Part shown: piece after piece, positions 27,048 to 35,892 of the stretch
Layout: each line of letters opens with the position of its first letter
Position numbering within the stretch: position 1 is the stretch's first letter
Assembly (NCBI RefSeq): GCF_036688685.1
Contig: NZ_JAQQPS010000014.1
Span: forward strand, 1 to 64,000
Length of the DNA stretch: 64,000 nucleotides
Direction of reading: 5' to 3'
Origin: JALYUM01 sp036688685
Lineage (GTDB): Bacteria; Pseudomonadota; Gammaproteobacteria; Burkholderiales; Burkholderiaceae_D
The notes under the pieces: model-generated
The model's input: only the letters and a program-made list of their open reading frames with translations
Databases searched by the model: none
Told to the model about the DNA's origin: nothing
Translations under genes and position numbers: made by a program

Positions 27048-28370
27048 TCAGGTCGAAGGGAGGAAGAGGGTGACGGCCAGGCCGCCACCGTCGCGGTTGG
27101 CCAGGGTGATGCGGCCACCGTGGGCCTCGGCGATTTCGCGCGCCAGGGCGAGGCCGAGGCCGGTTCCGGCGCGCTTGGTCGAATAGAAGGGGACCAGGGC
27201 ATTGGTCAGGACCGCGTCGTTCATGCCGGTGCCGCGGTCCAGCACGTCGATGCGCACGTGGTCTTGCACACGGCGCACCGACAGCGTGACGTCGTCGGGC
27301 GCGGAGCCCGATTCGTGGGCGTTTTTGAGCAGGTTGATCAGCGCCTGCTCCAGTTGGGCCGCGTCGATCTGGGCCGGCTCGGCCGGCACCTCGCCAGCCA
27401 TCGCAAACGTCACATGCGACGACAGGCGCACGACAAACGCCTGCCAGTCGAGCGGCGCCAGGCGCGGCGTCGGCAGCTTGGCGAAGCGCGCGTAGCCAAG
27501 GATGAAGGTCTCCAGGTGGCGCGTGCGCTCGCCGATGGTCTCGAGGATTTGCGGCAGGCGCTCGACCTGGCCGCGCCGCACCAGCTCCGCACCCGAGTGG
27601 GCCAGCGACGCCAGCGGCGCCAGCGAGTTGTTCAGTTCGTGGCTGATCACGCGGATGACTTTTTTCCAGGTCTGCACTTCCTGGCGCCGTAGTTCGCTGG
27701 TGAGCTGGCGCAGCAGCAGCAGTTCGTGCTTGCGGCCATTGAGCGTGAAGCTGCGCCGCGCCAGGTGGAACACGTCTTCGTCTTCGCCGGCATTCACCGT
27801 GAACAGGCCATCGCCGCCGCGCGCGAGCGCATCGCGCAGCGCCGGTGTCGACCGGTCGAGCAGCTCGGGCAGCAGGTGACCCTCGAGCTTGCGGCCGGCG
27901 TCAAACAGCTGGCGCGCAGCCAGGTTGGCGAAGACGATCGGGCCGGCATCCTGCACCAGCAGCATCGCCACCGGCGTGTTTTGCACCATGGTGTCGAGCA
28001 GCAGCTCGCGCTGGACCAGCCCGAGGCGCTGTTCGCGCAGCACCGCGCCGAGCGCATTGTGGGCGTCGATCAGATCGGCCAGTTCATCGTTTTGCGGCCA
28101 GTGCAGGCTGAATGCAAAATCGCCGTCGCGGTAACTGGCAACCGTCCCTTCCAGCGCGCGGAAAAGCGACAGGATCGGCTGGATCTGCGCGCGGATCGTG
28201 ATGATCGCAATCGGCACCACGCACGCCAGGCAGATGGCCAGTACCAGCGCGGGTCGACCGGGTAGCAGGGCATCGAGAACCAGCGCCAGGATCACGCCCA
28301 GCGCCAGCAAGGTGCCGACCAGCGCCGACCAGCGCGTCGTCAAGGACAGGCGGACGGCCTTGCGGTTCAT
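27048..28370 (-). CDS. Sensor histidine kinase
   Basis: The 440-residue product has two membrane segments (residues 15-36 and 40-60), a HAMP-like region, a PAS-like domain (about 125-220), the phospho-acceptor box VISHELNNSLAPL with H244, and an ATPase domain with LINLLKNAHES (N box) and GTGLGLALAREI (G2 box). It resembles NtrY/AtoS-type kinases that work with sigma-54 activators. ATG 28370 overlaps the stop of the response regulator gene (ATGA). The two membrane segments have almost no periplasmic loop between them, so the signal may be intramembrane or come from the ABC complex encoded upstream. Confidence 0.92.
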   Translation of the reverse strand: MNRKAVRLSLTTRWSALVGTLLALGVILALVLDALLPGRPALVLAICLACVVPIAIITIRAQIQPILSLFRALEGTVASYRDGDFAFSLHWPQNDELADLIDAHNALGAVLREQRLGLVQRELLLDTMVQNTPVAMLLVQDAGPIVFANLAARQLFDAGRKLEGHLLPELLDRSTPALRDALARGGDGLFTVNAGEDEDVFHLARRSFTLNGRKHELLLLRQLTSELRRQEVQTWKKVIRVISHELNNSLAPLASLAHSGAELVRRGQVERLPQILETIGERTRHLETFILGYARFAKLPTPRLAPLDWQAFVVRLSSHVTFAMAGEVPAEPAQIDAAQLEQALINLLKNAHESGSAPDDVTLSVRRVQDHVRIDVLDRGTGMNDAVLTNALVPFYSTKRAGTGLGLALAREIAEAHGGRITLANRDGGGLAVTLFLPST

Positions 28371-29719
28371 GCGCCCCGGCCGATGCCCAGCCGCTCCATG
28401 CGCCGGTACAGCGCCTGGCGCGACAAGCCGAGATCCGCCGCGGCCTGCGCGACAATGTGATTGGCGCGCGCCAGGGCCTGCACGATGGTGTCGCGGTCCG
28501 GCTCCGCATCCGGTGCAGCGACAGGAGGCGGTGCCGCCGGCAAGCCCAGATCGGCCACCTTGATCATGCTGCCGCTGGCCAGCAGCGACGCGCGCGTGAT
28601 GACGTTTTTCAGTTCGCGCACATTGCCCGGCCATGGATGCGCCAGCAGCGCAGCCTCAGCGCCCGCATCGAGCTGACGGGGGCCCTGTAAAAAGCTGTGC
28701 GCCAGCGCCAGGATGTCGCCTGGCCGCGCAGCCAAAGGCGGCAGGCGCAGTTCGATGACGTTGAGACGATAGAACAGATCTTCGCGGAAGGTGCCGGCGC
28801 GGATCATCGCGGCCAAATCCGCATTGGTCGCGCTGATCACCCGCACGTTCACCTGCCGCTCACGGTTCGAGCCAAGCCGCTCGAAGCGGCCGGTCTCGAG
28901 CACGCGCAGCAGTTTCATCTGCCCGGCCAGCGGCAAATTGCCGATCTCGTCGAGAAACAGCGTGCCGCCATCGGCCGCTTCGAATTTTCCCTCGCGCGCG
29001 CGCGCCGCGCCCGTGTAAGCGCCCGCCTCCGCGCCGAACAATTCGGCTTCGATCAGTTCGGCCGGCAAGGCGCCGCAATTGAGCACGACGAATGGGCCGG
29101 ATGCGACTTGCGAATTGGCTTGAATGATCTCGGCGATGCGCTCTTTGCCGGTGCCGTTCGGGCCCGTGATCAGCACCGGTACGTCGGCCCGGGCCACCTG
29201 GCAGGCCAGACTGAGCACGCGTTCTGTGGCCGGGTCGCGCCAGACCAGTCCGCGCAGGTCGAATTGCTCTTCCAGTTCTTTGCGCGCGCGCCGCTCGCGC
29301 TGGGCCGATTGATGCAAGGCCTTGTTGGCCTGGCCCAGTTCGACCAGGTTCGACACCGTCGCCAGCAGTCTCTGGTCATTCCACGGCTTCGACAGGTAAT
29401 CGGCCGCGCCGGCTTTGATCAGGTCGACGGCGGCGTCGAGGTGGGTCCAGGCGGTCAGCAAAATCACCGGCAGGTCCGGGTACTGGCGCCGGATGGCGCG
29501 AAACAGCGCCACGCCTTCTTCTCCGGACGTGGTGTCGTGGCTAAAATTCATATCCTGGATGACCAGGTCGACTGGCTCGCGCGCCAGCAGCGCCAGGCCC
29601 TCTTCCGGCGAGGCGGCGCGCAGCGCGGCAATGTCGTGCAGGGAGAACAGCACGTCGAGCGCCATCGCCACGGCGGCATTGTCGTCGATGATGAGTACAG
29701 TGGATGGCTTGGTGGACAT
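28367..29719 (-). CDS. Sigma-54-dependent response regulator
   Basis: The 450-residue NtrC-type activator has a receiver domain (residues 5-125, phospho-acceptor D56 in DLVIQDMNF), an AAA+ domain and a Fis-type helix-turn-helix at the C-terminus (AAADLGLSRQALYRRMERLG). Walker A is GPNGTGKE (186-193), and the sigma-54 contact loop reads GAYTGA (233-238) in place of the usual GAFTGA. Walker B is GGTLFLDEIGNL. It is encoded between the ABC exporter genes and its kinase. A sigma-54 promoter precedes the whole operon, pointing to autoregulation. Confidence 0.93.
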   Translation of the reverse strand: MSTKPSTVLIIDDNAAVAMALDVLFSLHDIAALRAASPEEGLALLAREPVDLVIQDMNFSHDTTSGEEGVALFRAIRRQYPDLPVILLTAWTHLDAAVDLIKAGAADYLSKPWNDQRLLATVSNLVELGQANKALHQSAQRERRARKELEEQFDLRGLVWRDPATERVLSLACQVARADVPVLITGPNGTGKERIAEIIQANSQVASGPFVVLNCGALPAELIEAELFGAEAGAYTGAARAREGKFEAADGGTLFLDEIGNLPLAGQMKLLRVLETGRFERLGSNRERQVNVRVISATNADLAAMIRAGTFREDLFYRLNVIELRLPPLAARPGDILALAHSFLQGPRQLDAGAEAALLAHPWPGNVRELKNVITRASLLASGSMIKVADLGLPAAPPPVAAPDAEPDRDTIVQALARANHIVAQAAADLGLSRQALYRRMERLGIGRGA

Positions 29720-29741
29720 GCGCGCTAGGATAGCATTGGCG

Positions 29742-30986
29742 TCACGTGCTGCGGGTGGCCAGCGCCGGCGATGTCGATGCGGCGCGCCACGCCGGGCCGT
29801 ACACCGCTGCCACGCCGAGCGCCCAGAACACCGCCGCGCCGGACACCAGGTAGCCCAGCGGCAGGCGCGCCATGTGCAGCTGCGCCACCAGCAGCTGGTT
29901 CAGGCCGGCCGCCAGCATCACGCCCGCCACCACGCCCACGGTGGTGATCATGATGTTCTCGGTGATGAAGTAGCGCAGGATATCGACCTTGCGCGCACCG
30001 AGCGCACGGCGCACGCCGATCTGCTTGCGGCGCTGGATCACCCACAGGCTGGCCATGCCGACGATGCCGCTGGCGGTGATGATGAGCAGCAGTACGCTGA
30101 CGGTGATCAGCATCCACGACAGCGCCATATCGGCGCGGTAGCGGTTCTTGCGCGTCTGCTCGAATGCGGTGGTGTCCAGGATGACCGGGTTGCCTGCGCC
30201 GTTGGCAGCGCGCAGCGCGGCCTGTGCCTCGCGCGTGACGCGCTCGCGTTGGCCCGCTTCGGCTCTGATCGCGTAAATCGTGCCGAAGCCGTTGGTCATT
30301 CGTATCGGCAGGATCATGGACAGCTCGCCCTTGTCACCGCGTCCGCCGCCGATGGTTTGCAGGCGTTCGACGACGCCGACCACGCGCAGGGCTTTGGCAT
30401 CGCTGCCGGTGCCGTTGTAGAAGGTCTTGCCGACCACGCCAGATGCATTGGGCCAGAGCTTCGACGCCAGCGTGCGCGTGATCAGGGCGAAGGCTGGAAA
30501 CGCGTCACCCTCGGCGTCGTTGTCGATGTCCATGATTTCTTCAGGGCGGAAATCGCGCCCCTCGACCAGTTGCATTTGCCAGGTCTGGATCAGTGAATCG
30601 GGGCTGTAATACAAGGCGACATGGCCGGTTTCGCGCTCCTGCTTTGGGTCTGCGGCAACGCTGCTCATATGGCCCGACTGCGACAGCGGAAACTGGTTGG
30701 TGAAGGCGGCCGAGCGCACCCCGGCCACTGCGCGAAGGGCGGCCGTCTCACGCTTTTGCAGCGCGGCCTGCTCGTTGGCGCTGGACTTGACCAGGTGGCG
30801 CACGCCGATGTGGACGACCTGCTCTTCCTGCGCGATGCCGCTCGGGCGGGCTGCGACAGCCTGGCGCAGGTTCACGATATGGAGCGCATTGGCCAGGATG
30901 GCCAGGCTGATTGCCACTTGCAAGGCAACCAGGACCGCGCCGGTTTTACTGCGCAGCAGCGCCGACAGGATGGGACGGATTTCCAT
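29742..30986 (-). CDS. ABC transporter permease, MacB/FtsX type (second)
   Basis: The 414-residue product has the MacB-like plan: one N-terminal membrane segment (GAVLVALQVAISLAILANAL), a large periplasmic domain, and three C-terminal segments of the FtsX domain. WVIQRRKQIGVRRALGARK, the conserved cytoplasmic coupling stretch, is near residue 320. Such permeases do not move substrates through the membrane in the classic way but transmit ATP-driven motion to periplasmic partners. It follows the first permease after 9 bases. Confidence 0.9.
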   Translation of the reverse strand: MEIRPILSALLRSKTGAVLVALQVAISLAILANALHIVNLRQAVAARPSGIAQEEQVVHIGVRHLVKSSANEQAALQKRETAALRAVAGVRSAAFTNQFPLSQSGHMSSVAADPKQERETGHVALYYSPDSLIQTWQMQLVEGRDFRPEEIMDIDNDAEGDAFPAFALITRTLASKLWPNASGVVGKTFYNGTGSDAKALRVVGVVERLQTIGGGRGDKGELSMILPIRMTNGFGTIYAIRAEAGQRERVTREAQAALRAANGAGNPVILDTTAFEQTRKNRYRADMALSWMLITVSVLLLIITASGIVGMASLWVIQRRKQIGVRRALGARKVDILRYFITENIMITTVGVVAGVMLAAGLNQLLVAQLHMARLPLGYLVSGAAVFWALGVAAVYGPAWRAASTSPALATRST

Positions 30987-30995
30987 GGTTTGCCC

Positions 30996-32312
30996 TTATT
31001 GCGATTTGAGTTGGATGGCAGGCGTGACCTGACAGGCGCGCCAGGTCGGCAGCAAGCCGGCCAGCAGGCTGGCGGCGAGCGACAGCAGGACCGTCATGAC
31101 CAGCATTTGCCAGTCGAGGTGGGCGACGGTCTTGATTTCTTTTGACTGCATGCCGATCAGCGCCAGTGCCGCGAACGACAGCAGCAGGCCAAGGGCGGCG
31201 CCGGCCAGGCCGACGACCGCGGTCTCGATCAAAAATTGCTGGAAGATGGCGCGGCGCGAGGCACCCAGAGCGCGCCGGATGCCCACTTCGGCGGCCCGCA
31301 CCGAGAACTTCGCCAGCAGCAGGCCGACCGTGTTGACCAGGCAAAGCAGCAGGAAGCCGAATGCGAGGTAGACCGCCAGGCGGCTGTCGTTCTCGACCAC
31401 CTTCTTATACTCCAGCCATTGTTCGACGTCGAACAGCTGGTTGTTCGCCTTGCGCATCAGGCGGCCCAGCTTGCGTTGCTGCGTCGCATAGCTGTCGAGC
31501 CAGTCCTGCAGGCCAATGCGCTCGCCGCTGGTGCGCGTTTCCAACCATACTTGCATCCAGGTGCATTCTGATTTGAGCAGTCCCTGAAAGCCGGCCTCGC
31601 GGTTGCTGCTGCAGCTCATGCTGTCCTGCCCGGGCAATTCGTGGCGCACCGCGTTTGACAACGGCACCATGATCTCTTCTTCCTCGCCGAAGGCGCCCGG
31701 GCCGCCGACCAGCCGGTAGAATTTCGGCAGCAGCTTGAAGTTGTTCGTCACGCCCGTAATCTGGTAATTGAAACCATTCATGCGCATGCGCTGGCCGACC
31801 GGGCTGGCCGTCCCAAACAGCTTTTCGGACAGGGCGCGGCTGATCACGACAACGTCGGTACCGGCCTTGTCGTCAGCCTCGCTCCAGGCCTGGCCGTACA
31901 GGAACGGCACGTCGAGCATGCCGAAAAAATCGCGCGACGTCCCGATACCTCCGACGGACATGACCGCCATGTCACGGCGCGCCGGCTCGATCGCCCCGCT
32001 GATGCCGTACAGCGCCGCCTTGCGCTCGGCCGGTGCGCTGGCCAGCAGGTTCATGGCATCGATATAACTGATCAGGTCGTTGCCGTTGCGCGGGTCGTTC
32101 GGGTTGTAGCCTTCGAGCGGGCCATTGTCGATCAGGGGCGCGAACAGGCGCGTGCTTTTTTGCGGGATCGGATTGCTCGACATCGCGTGCAGGATCGTCA
32201 GCGTCGCGATACTGGCGGCCACGCCGACGGCCAGCGTCAAGATCATCAGCGTTGTCAGTGCCGGGTTGCGGCGCAGGCTGCGCACGCCAAGCTTGAAGTA
32301 GTAAGCGAACAT
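30996..32312 (-). CDS. ABC transporter permease, MacB/FtsX type (first)
   Basis: The 438-residue product starts MFAYYFKLGVRSLRRNPALT, the usual MacB-type N-terminus before the first membrane segment, followed by a periplasmic domain and an FtsX domain with GIRRALGASRRAIFQQFLIE. ATG 32312 is used because the 28 residues upstream in the open frame are low-complexity and overlap the ATPase gene region. Together with the second permease it makes a heterodimeric MacB-like exporter core. Confidence 0.9.
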   Translation of the reverse strand: MFAYYFKLGVRSLRRNPALTTLMILTLAVGVAASIATLTILHAMSSNPIPQKSTRLFAPLIDNGPLEGYNPNDPRNGNDLISYIDAMNLLASAPAERKAALYGISGAIEPARRDMAVMSVGGIGTSRDFFGMLDVPFLYGQAWSEADDKAGTDVVVISRALSEKLFGTASPVGQRMRMNGFNYQITGVTNNFKLLPKFYRLVGGPGAFGEEEEIMVPLSNAVRHELPGQDSMSCSSNREAGFQGLLKSECTWMQVWLETRTSGERIGLQDWLDSYATQQRKLGRLMRKANNQLFDVEQWLEYKKVVENDSRLAVYLAFGFLLLCLVNTVGLLLAKFSVRAAEVGIRRALGASRRAIFQQFLIETAVVGLAGAALGLLLSFAALALIGMQSKEIKTVAHLDWQMLVMTVLLSLAASLLAGLLPTWRACQVTPAIQLKSQ

Positions 32313-32322
32313 GGCCTTGTCC

Positions 32323-33024
32323 TTAAGCGAATTGGCCGGCCAGCGTCGGCGCCGCGCGCACGATGTCCGTGGCCTGGCCGTCGATGATGTGCACATTGCG
32401 CTGCGCGCGCACGGCCAGTTCAGGGTCGTGCGTGACCATCACGATGGTGGTGCCCTGCGCATTGATTTCTTCCAGCAGTTCCATCACGCCGCGCGCCATT
32501 TGCGTGTCGAGGTTACCGGTCGGTTCATCGGCCAGCAGCAGCTTCGGGCTGCCGGCCAGCGCACGCGCAATGGCCACGCGCTGTTGCTGGCCGCCGGACA
32601 ATTCGGCCGGATAGTGCTTCATGCGCGAGGCCAGGCCAACCTTCTGCAAGGCGTCCTCGATGCGTTCGCGGCGCTCGGCCGCATTGAAGCCGCGGTAGCG
32701 CAGCGGCACGTCGACGTTGTCGAACAGGGACAAATCAGGTATCAGGTTAAAGCCCTGGAAGATGAAGCCGAGCTTTTCGTTGCGCAGGCGCGAACGGGCA
32801 TTGTCGTCCATGCCTTTCACGTTCACGCCGTCGAGGATGTAGTCGCCAGCCGTAAATTCTTCCAGCAGGCCGGCGATGTTCAAAAAACTCGTTTTGCCGG
32901 AGCCGGACGGGCCGGTGACGGTGACGAATTCACCCTGGTTGACGTGGATGTCGAAGCCGCGCAACGCGTGGGTTTCGATCATGTGGGTGCGGTACACCTT
33001 CGACAGATTGGTCATGCGCAGCAT
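32323..33024 (-). CDS. ABC transporter ATP-binding protein, MacB/LolD type
   Basis: The 233-residue ATPase has Walker A GPSGSGKT (near 39), Q-loop GFIFQGFNLIPDL, signature LSGGQQQRVAIARAL (near 143), Walker B LLLADEPTGNLD and switch histidine VTHDPEL. All ATPase motifs are intact. The subfamily is that of MacB, LolD and FtsE. It lies between the adaptor and permease genes, giving the order of a tripartite efflux or lipid/peptide export system. Confidence 0.94.
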   Translation of the reverse strand: MLRMTNLSKVYRTHMIETHALRGFDIHVNQGEFVTVTGPSGSGKTSFLNIAGLLEEFTAGDYILDGVNVKGMDDNARSRLRNEKLGFIFQGFNLIPDLSLFDNVDVPLRYRGFNAAERRERIEDALQKVGLASRMKHYPAELSGGQQQRVAIARALAGSPKLLLADEPTGNLDTQMARGVMELLEEINAQGTTIVMVTHDPELAVRAQRNVHIIDGQATDIVRAAPTLAGQFA

Positions 33025-33036
33025 GGTGATGTCCTT

Positions 33037-34305
33037 TTATTGGGAAATGGAGACGGTGGGGGCGTTGTCGAACGCATCGGTGCCGGAGATGACTACCTTG
33101 TCGCCGATTTTTAAGCCCGAGATAATTTCGACGGCCGACACGCTGGTCGCACCGAGCTTGACGGGGGTGCGTATGGCGACGCCGTCGCGCACCACATAGG
33201 CATAGCGGCCACCTTCGCTTTCGACGAAGGGACCGCGCGGCAGCATCACGACGTTCGGCTTTTCTTCGATCAGCAGGCGGGCACTCAGGCGCTGGCTCTG
33301 GCGCAGGCCTTTCGGTTGCTGGCCATCGAAACGGACACGCGCCAGCACCTGGTTTTTCACCACTTCCGGCGACAGCGCGGACAAGGTGCCCATCGCAGTC
33401 CCGGCCGGCAGGGCAATTTCCGCGTGCATGCCCAGGCCCATGTCGGCGACATACGTTTCCGGCACTTCCAGTTCGACTTCGAGTTTGGACAGGTCGACCA
33501 ATGTCATCAACGGCGCATTGGTGATGACGACCATGCGGTTCTGGACGTTCAGGGTGCCGATGAAACCGTCGACCGGCGCCCGTACCGTCAGTTCGTCAAC
33601 GCGGCGCTGCGCGTTGGCCATCGACAGGCGCTGGCGTTCCAGTTCGTTGATTTTGGTTGTCAAGGCCAGTGCGACGTCGTCGCCTTCCAGCACCGCTGCT
33701 TGCGATGCGTGGCGCGCGCGGATCTGCGACGATGCCACCGCATCTTTCGCCTTCTGGTAATCGATCTTGGCGATGATTCCGACCGTGCCCACGCTGTCGT
33801 AGCGCTCGAGCGTGGTCTGGGCCGATTTGCGGTCGATCTCGGCGGTGTCGGCTTCCTTTTGCGCCAGCAGCTTCTGCTTGCGCGACAGGATGCCCTGGCG
33901 CGCCACTTCGGCTTTCAGCTGCTCGTAGCTGGACACTTCGCGTTTCAATGCGTCGGTGAGATCGGGCGACTCCAGCGTGGCGAGAACGTCGCCCTTTTTG
34001 ACGGTGTCGCCGGCCGATACTTTCAGATTGACGGTGGCCGGCGCGGTGGCATACAGCGTCGGGCTGACGGCAGCGACTACGCGGCCATTGACGGAGGCGT
34101 CGCGCACCAGCGTGCCGCGCGTGACCTCGGCGATGCGCAGGCGCGCCGCGCTGACGGTGTGCACATCGGCGCGCCAGCCGGACAGCAGGTAGGCAGCGGC
34201 GCCGATCACGCTTGCCACCACGACGGCGATCACAAGAAAGCGGCGCGTGCGGCCAGCGGCGGGCGGGGCGAGGACGGCGTCCTGGAGGGAAGTGTCGCGA
34301 ATCAT
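33037..34305 (-). CDS. Periplasmic adaptor (HlyD/MacA/RND type) of the ABC exporter
   Basis: The 422-residue product has an N-terminal membrane anchor (RRFLVIAVVVASVIGAAAYLL), a lipoyl-like half motif (VNLKVSAGDTVKKGDVLATL), a long coiled-coil hairpin (about 130-240), the second half motif (RVDELTVRAPVDGFIGTLNV) and C-terminal beta-barrel and membrane-proximal domains. Adaptors of this kind connect an inner membrane transporter to a TolC-type channel; no channel gene is in this window. ATG 34305 is chosen over a far upstream start because it puts the anchor near the N-terminus and lies just after the sigma-54 promoter. Confidence 0.9.
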   Translation of the reverse strand: MIRDTSLQDAVLAPPAAGRTRRFLVIAVVVASVIGAAAYLLSGWRADVHTVSAARLRIAEVTRGTLVRDASVNGRVVAAVSPTLYATAPATVNLKVSAGDTVKKGDVLATLESPDLTDALKREVSSYEQLKAEVARQGILSRKQKLLAQKEADTAEIDRKSAQTTLERYDSVGTVGIIAKIDYQKAKDAVASSQIRARHASQAAVLEGDDVALALTTKINELERQRLSMANAQRRVDELTVRAPVDGFIGTLNVQNRMVVITNAPLMTLVDLSKLEVELEVPETYVADMGLGMHAEIALPAGTAMGTLSALSPEVVKNQVLARVRFDGQQPKGLRQSQRLSARLLIEEKPNVVMLPRGPFVESEGGRYAYVVRDGVAIRTPVKLGATSVSAVEIISGLKIGDKVVISGTDAFDNAPTVSISQ

Positions 34306-34337
34306 GATCGAGTGGATGCTGTAAATAACTTGGCTAA

Positions 34338-34353
34338 TGCAGGAACCGTGCCA
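34338..34353 (-). promoter_or_regulatory. Sigma-54 promoter of the ABC/two-component operon
   Basis: On the minus strand the bases read TGGCACGGTTCCTGCA. The consensus is TGGCACG-N4-TTGCA; the only difference is C for the first T of the -12 element, and GG and GC are exactly ten bases apart. Transcription would begin near 34327, about 22 bases before the adaptor start. The operon encodes its own sigma-54 activator, which strongly supports the site. Confidence 0.75.
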
Positions 34354-34400
34354 TAGCGTTAAGTGCTTGATTTGTAAGTAAGGCATGCGCTGGCGTCCGC

Positions 34401-34425
34401 TGTCCGGCGCTGTCCGCTGTGTCCG
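34401..34425. promoter_or_regulatory. Triplicate TGTCCG motif, candidate activator site
   Basis: TGTCCG occurs at 34401, 34411 and 34420, that is at spacings of 10 and 9 bases, with a further GTCCG at 34395. Phased at about one helical turn, these lie 74-98 bases upstream of the start point predicted from the sigma-54 promoter, where an enhancer-binding response regulator would sit. The same bases precede the divergent MutS-like gene. Confidence 0.4.
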
Positions 34426-34428
34426 GGC

Positions 34429-35821
34429 TTGGCGCCGATCGATGCGCAGACGTGGGGCGATCTGCTGCTCGAACCGTATTCGGACACGCTGTCCGACGGG
34501 GTCAGCATCGCTGGCCGCCAGGTGCTGCACCAGCGTCTGGCCAGCGGCGTGGAAGATATCGATGCGCGCACTGCGTCGCTGCGCAGCTTGATGGCCGAGC
34601 GGTCTGCATTGGCCGCACTGCACACCAGTCTGCGCCCGCTGCGGCGCGCCGAGGTGGAGGTCGCGACGACGCTGTATGACGCCACGTCGCCGACGCCGCC
34701 AGGCTGGATCAAGTGGGCGGCATTGCTGCCGCTCGCGCTGCTGGCAGCAATCGTGGCAGTGGTGTGGTCACCGGCGGCCTGGTTGGCGGCTGGCGCGGTC
34801 CTGTTCTTTCTGATGGCCCAGCAGATGCGCTATTCGCAGCAGGTGGACGAGTGGAAGCGTCGCCTGGACGCGCTGCGCCTGGTACTGGCCACCAGCGCGC
34901 TGCTGGGAGACGCCGGGCGCGCTGAATTTGCCGAACTGGCTGCGCCCGCGCGGCGACTCTACCAACAGCTGGGACGGTCCAGCATGACGCGCCTGCCGGG
35001 CGCCGCCGGCTACGCCGACTGGTTCGCGCTGGCCAACGTGAAGCATTACTTCCGCAGCGCGGCGCTGGTATTTGCCGAGCGGGCGTTCCTGCAGCGCTGC
35101 TATCTGGCGTGCGGCAACCTGGAAGCGGATGTCGCGCTGGCGCGCCATCTGCTTGGGGCGCGACGACCGGTGCTGGTCCTTGCGCAGTGACGGCCTGGCG
35201 CTGGGCGGCGCGATCCATCCGCTGATGCAGCAGGCCAGCCCCTTGTCGCTGGCGCTGGCTGACAAGGGCGCCTTCCTGTCCGGTCGCAACGGGGTCGGCA
35301 AGAGCACCTTCCTGCGCACGGTTGGCATCAACCTGGTCGCCGCGCGCGCGTTCGGCTTTTGCTACGCCACCAGCGCTGCGCTGCCCGCCTTGCCGGTCCA
35401 CGCCAGCATGCGCAGCGAAGACTCGCTGCTGGGTGGCGAAAGTTTGTATCTGGCCGAACTGCGGCGCGCCAAGGAACTGTTGGCCGCGTCCACGGCCGAC
35501 GTGCCGGGCATCTTTCTGGTTGACGAAATTTTTCGTGGCACGAACCACCTCGAATCGGTGTCGGCGGCAGCGGCCGTGCTGGACGAACTGGCGTCACGTG
35601 CGCTGGTGCTGGTGTCGTCGCACAACCTGGTGCTGGCGCCCTTGCTGGCGCACCGGCTCGATCCGTATTTCATTGCGCGCGCCAGCGACGGCGCTTTGTC
35701 CCTGAGCGCCGGCGTGCTGGCGCATACGAATGGCATCAGCCTGCTGGCCGACCACGGTTTCGGCGCGGGTATCGAAAGCAATGCCGCGCGCGTCTGCGCA
35801 TGGCTCGGGAACGGGAGGTAG
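34429..35821 (+). pseudogene. MutS-like ATPase gene, frameshifted
   Basis: Two adjacent frames encode the two halves of one MutS-related membrane protein. The first (34429-35190, TTG start) has the core helical region and two hydrophobic segments (WIKWAALLPLALLAAIVAVV and the next 25 residues). The second frame carries the ATPase: GRNGVGKSTFLRT (Walker A, near 35284), LLGGESLYLAEL and IFLVDEIFRGTNHLES (Walker B). Continuity is restored by skipping one base around 35178-35187, where ...PVLVL would join RSDGLALGG. It is most simply a one-base indel inactivating the gene, or a sequence error. The family resembles MutS C-terminal domain proteins of unknown function rather than mismatch repair MutS. 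Confidence 0.75.
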
Positions 35822-35892
35822 CGGCAGGTGATGGCGAAAGCGTGCTTGGCTCATCCTGTACTGATGCAAGCCGTGGCGTGACGCCAGTTTGA

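Noticed and set aside
35170..35195. Programmed frameshift as the preferred reading of the MutS-like gene
   Set aside because: No clear slippery heptamer or downstream structure at the junction; a simple indel or sequence error is more likely.
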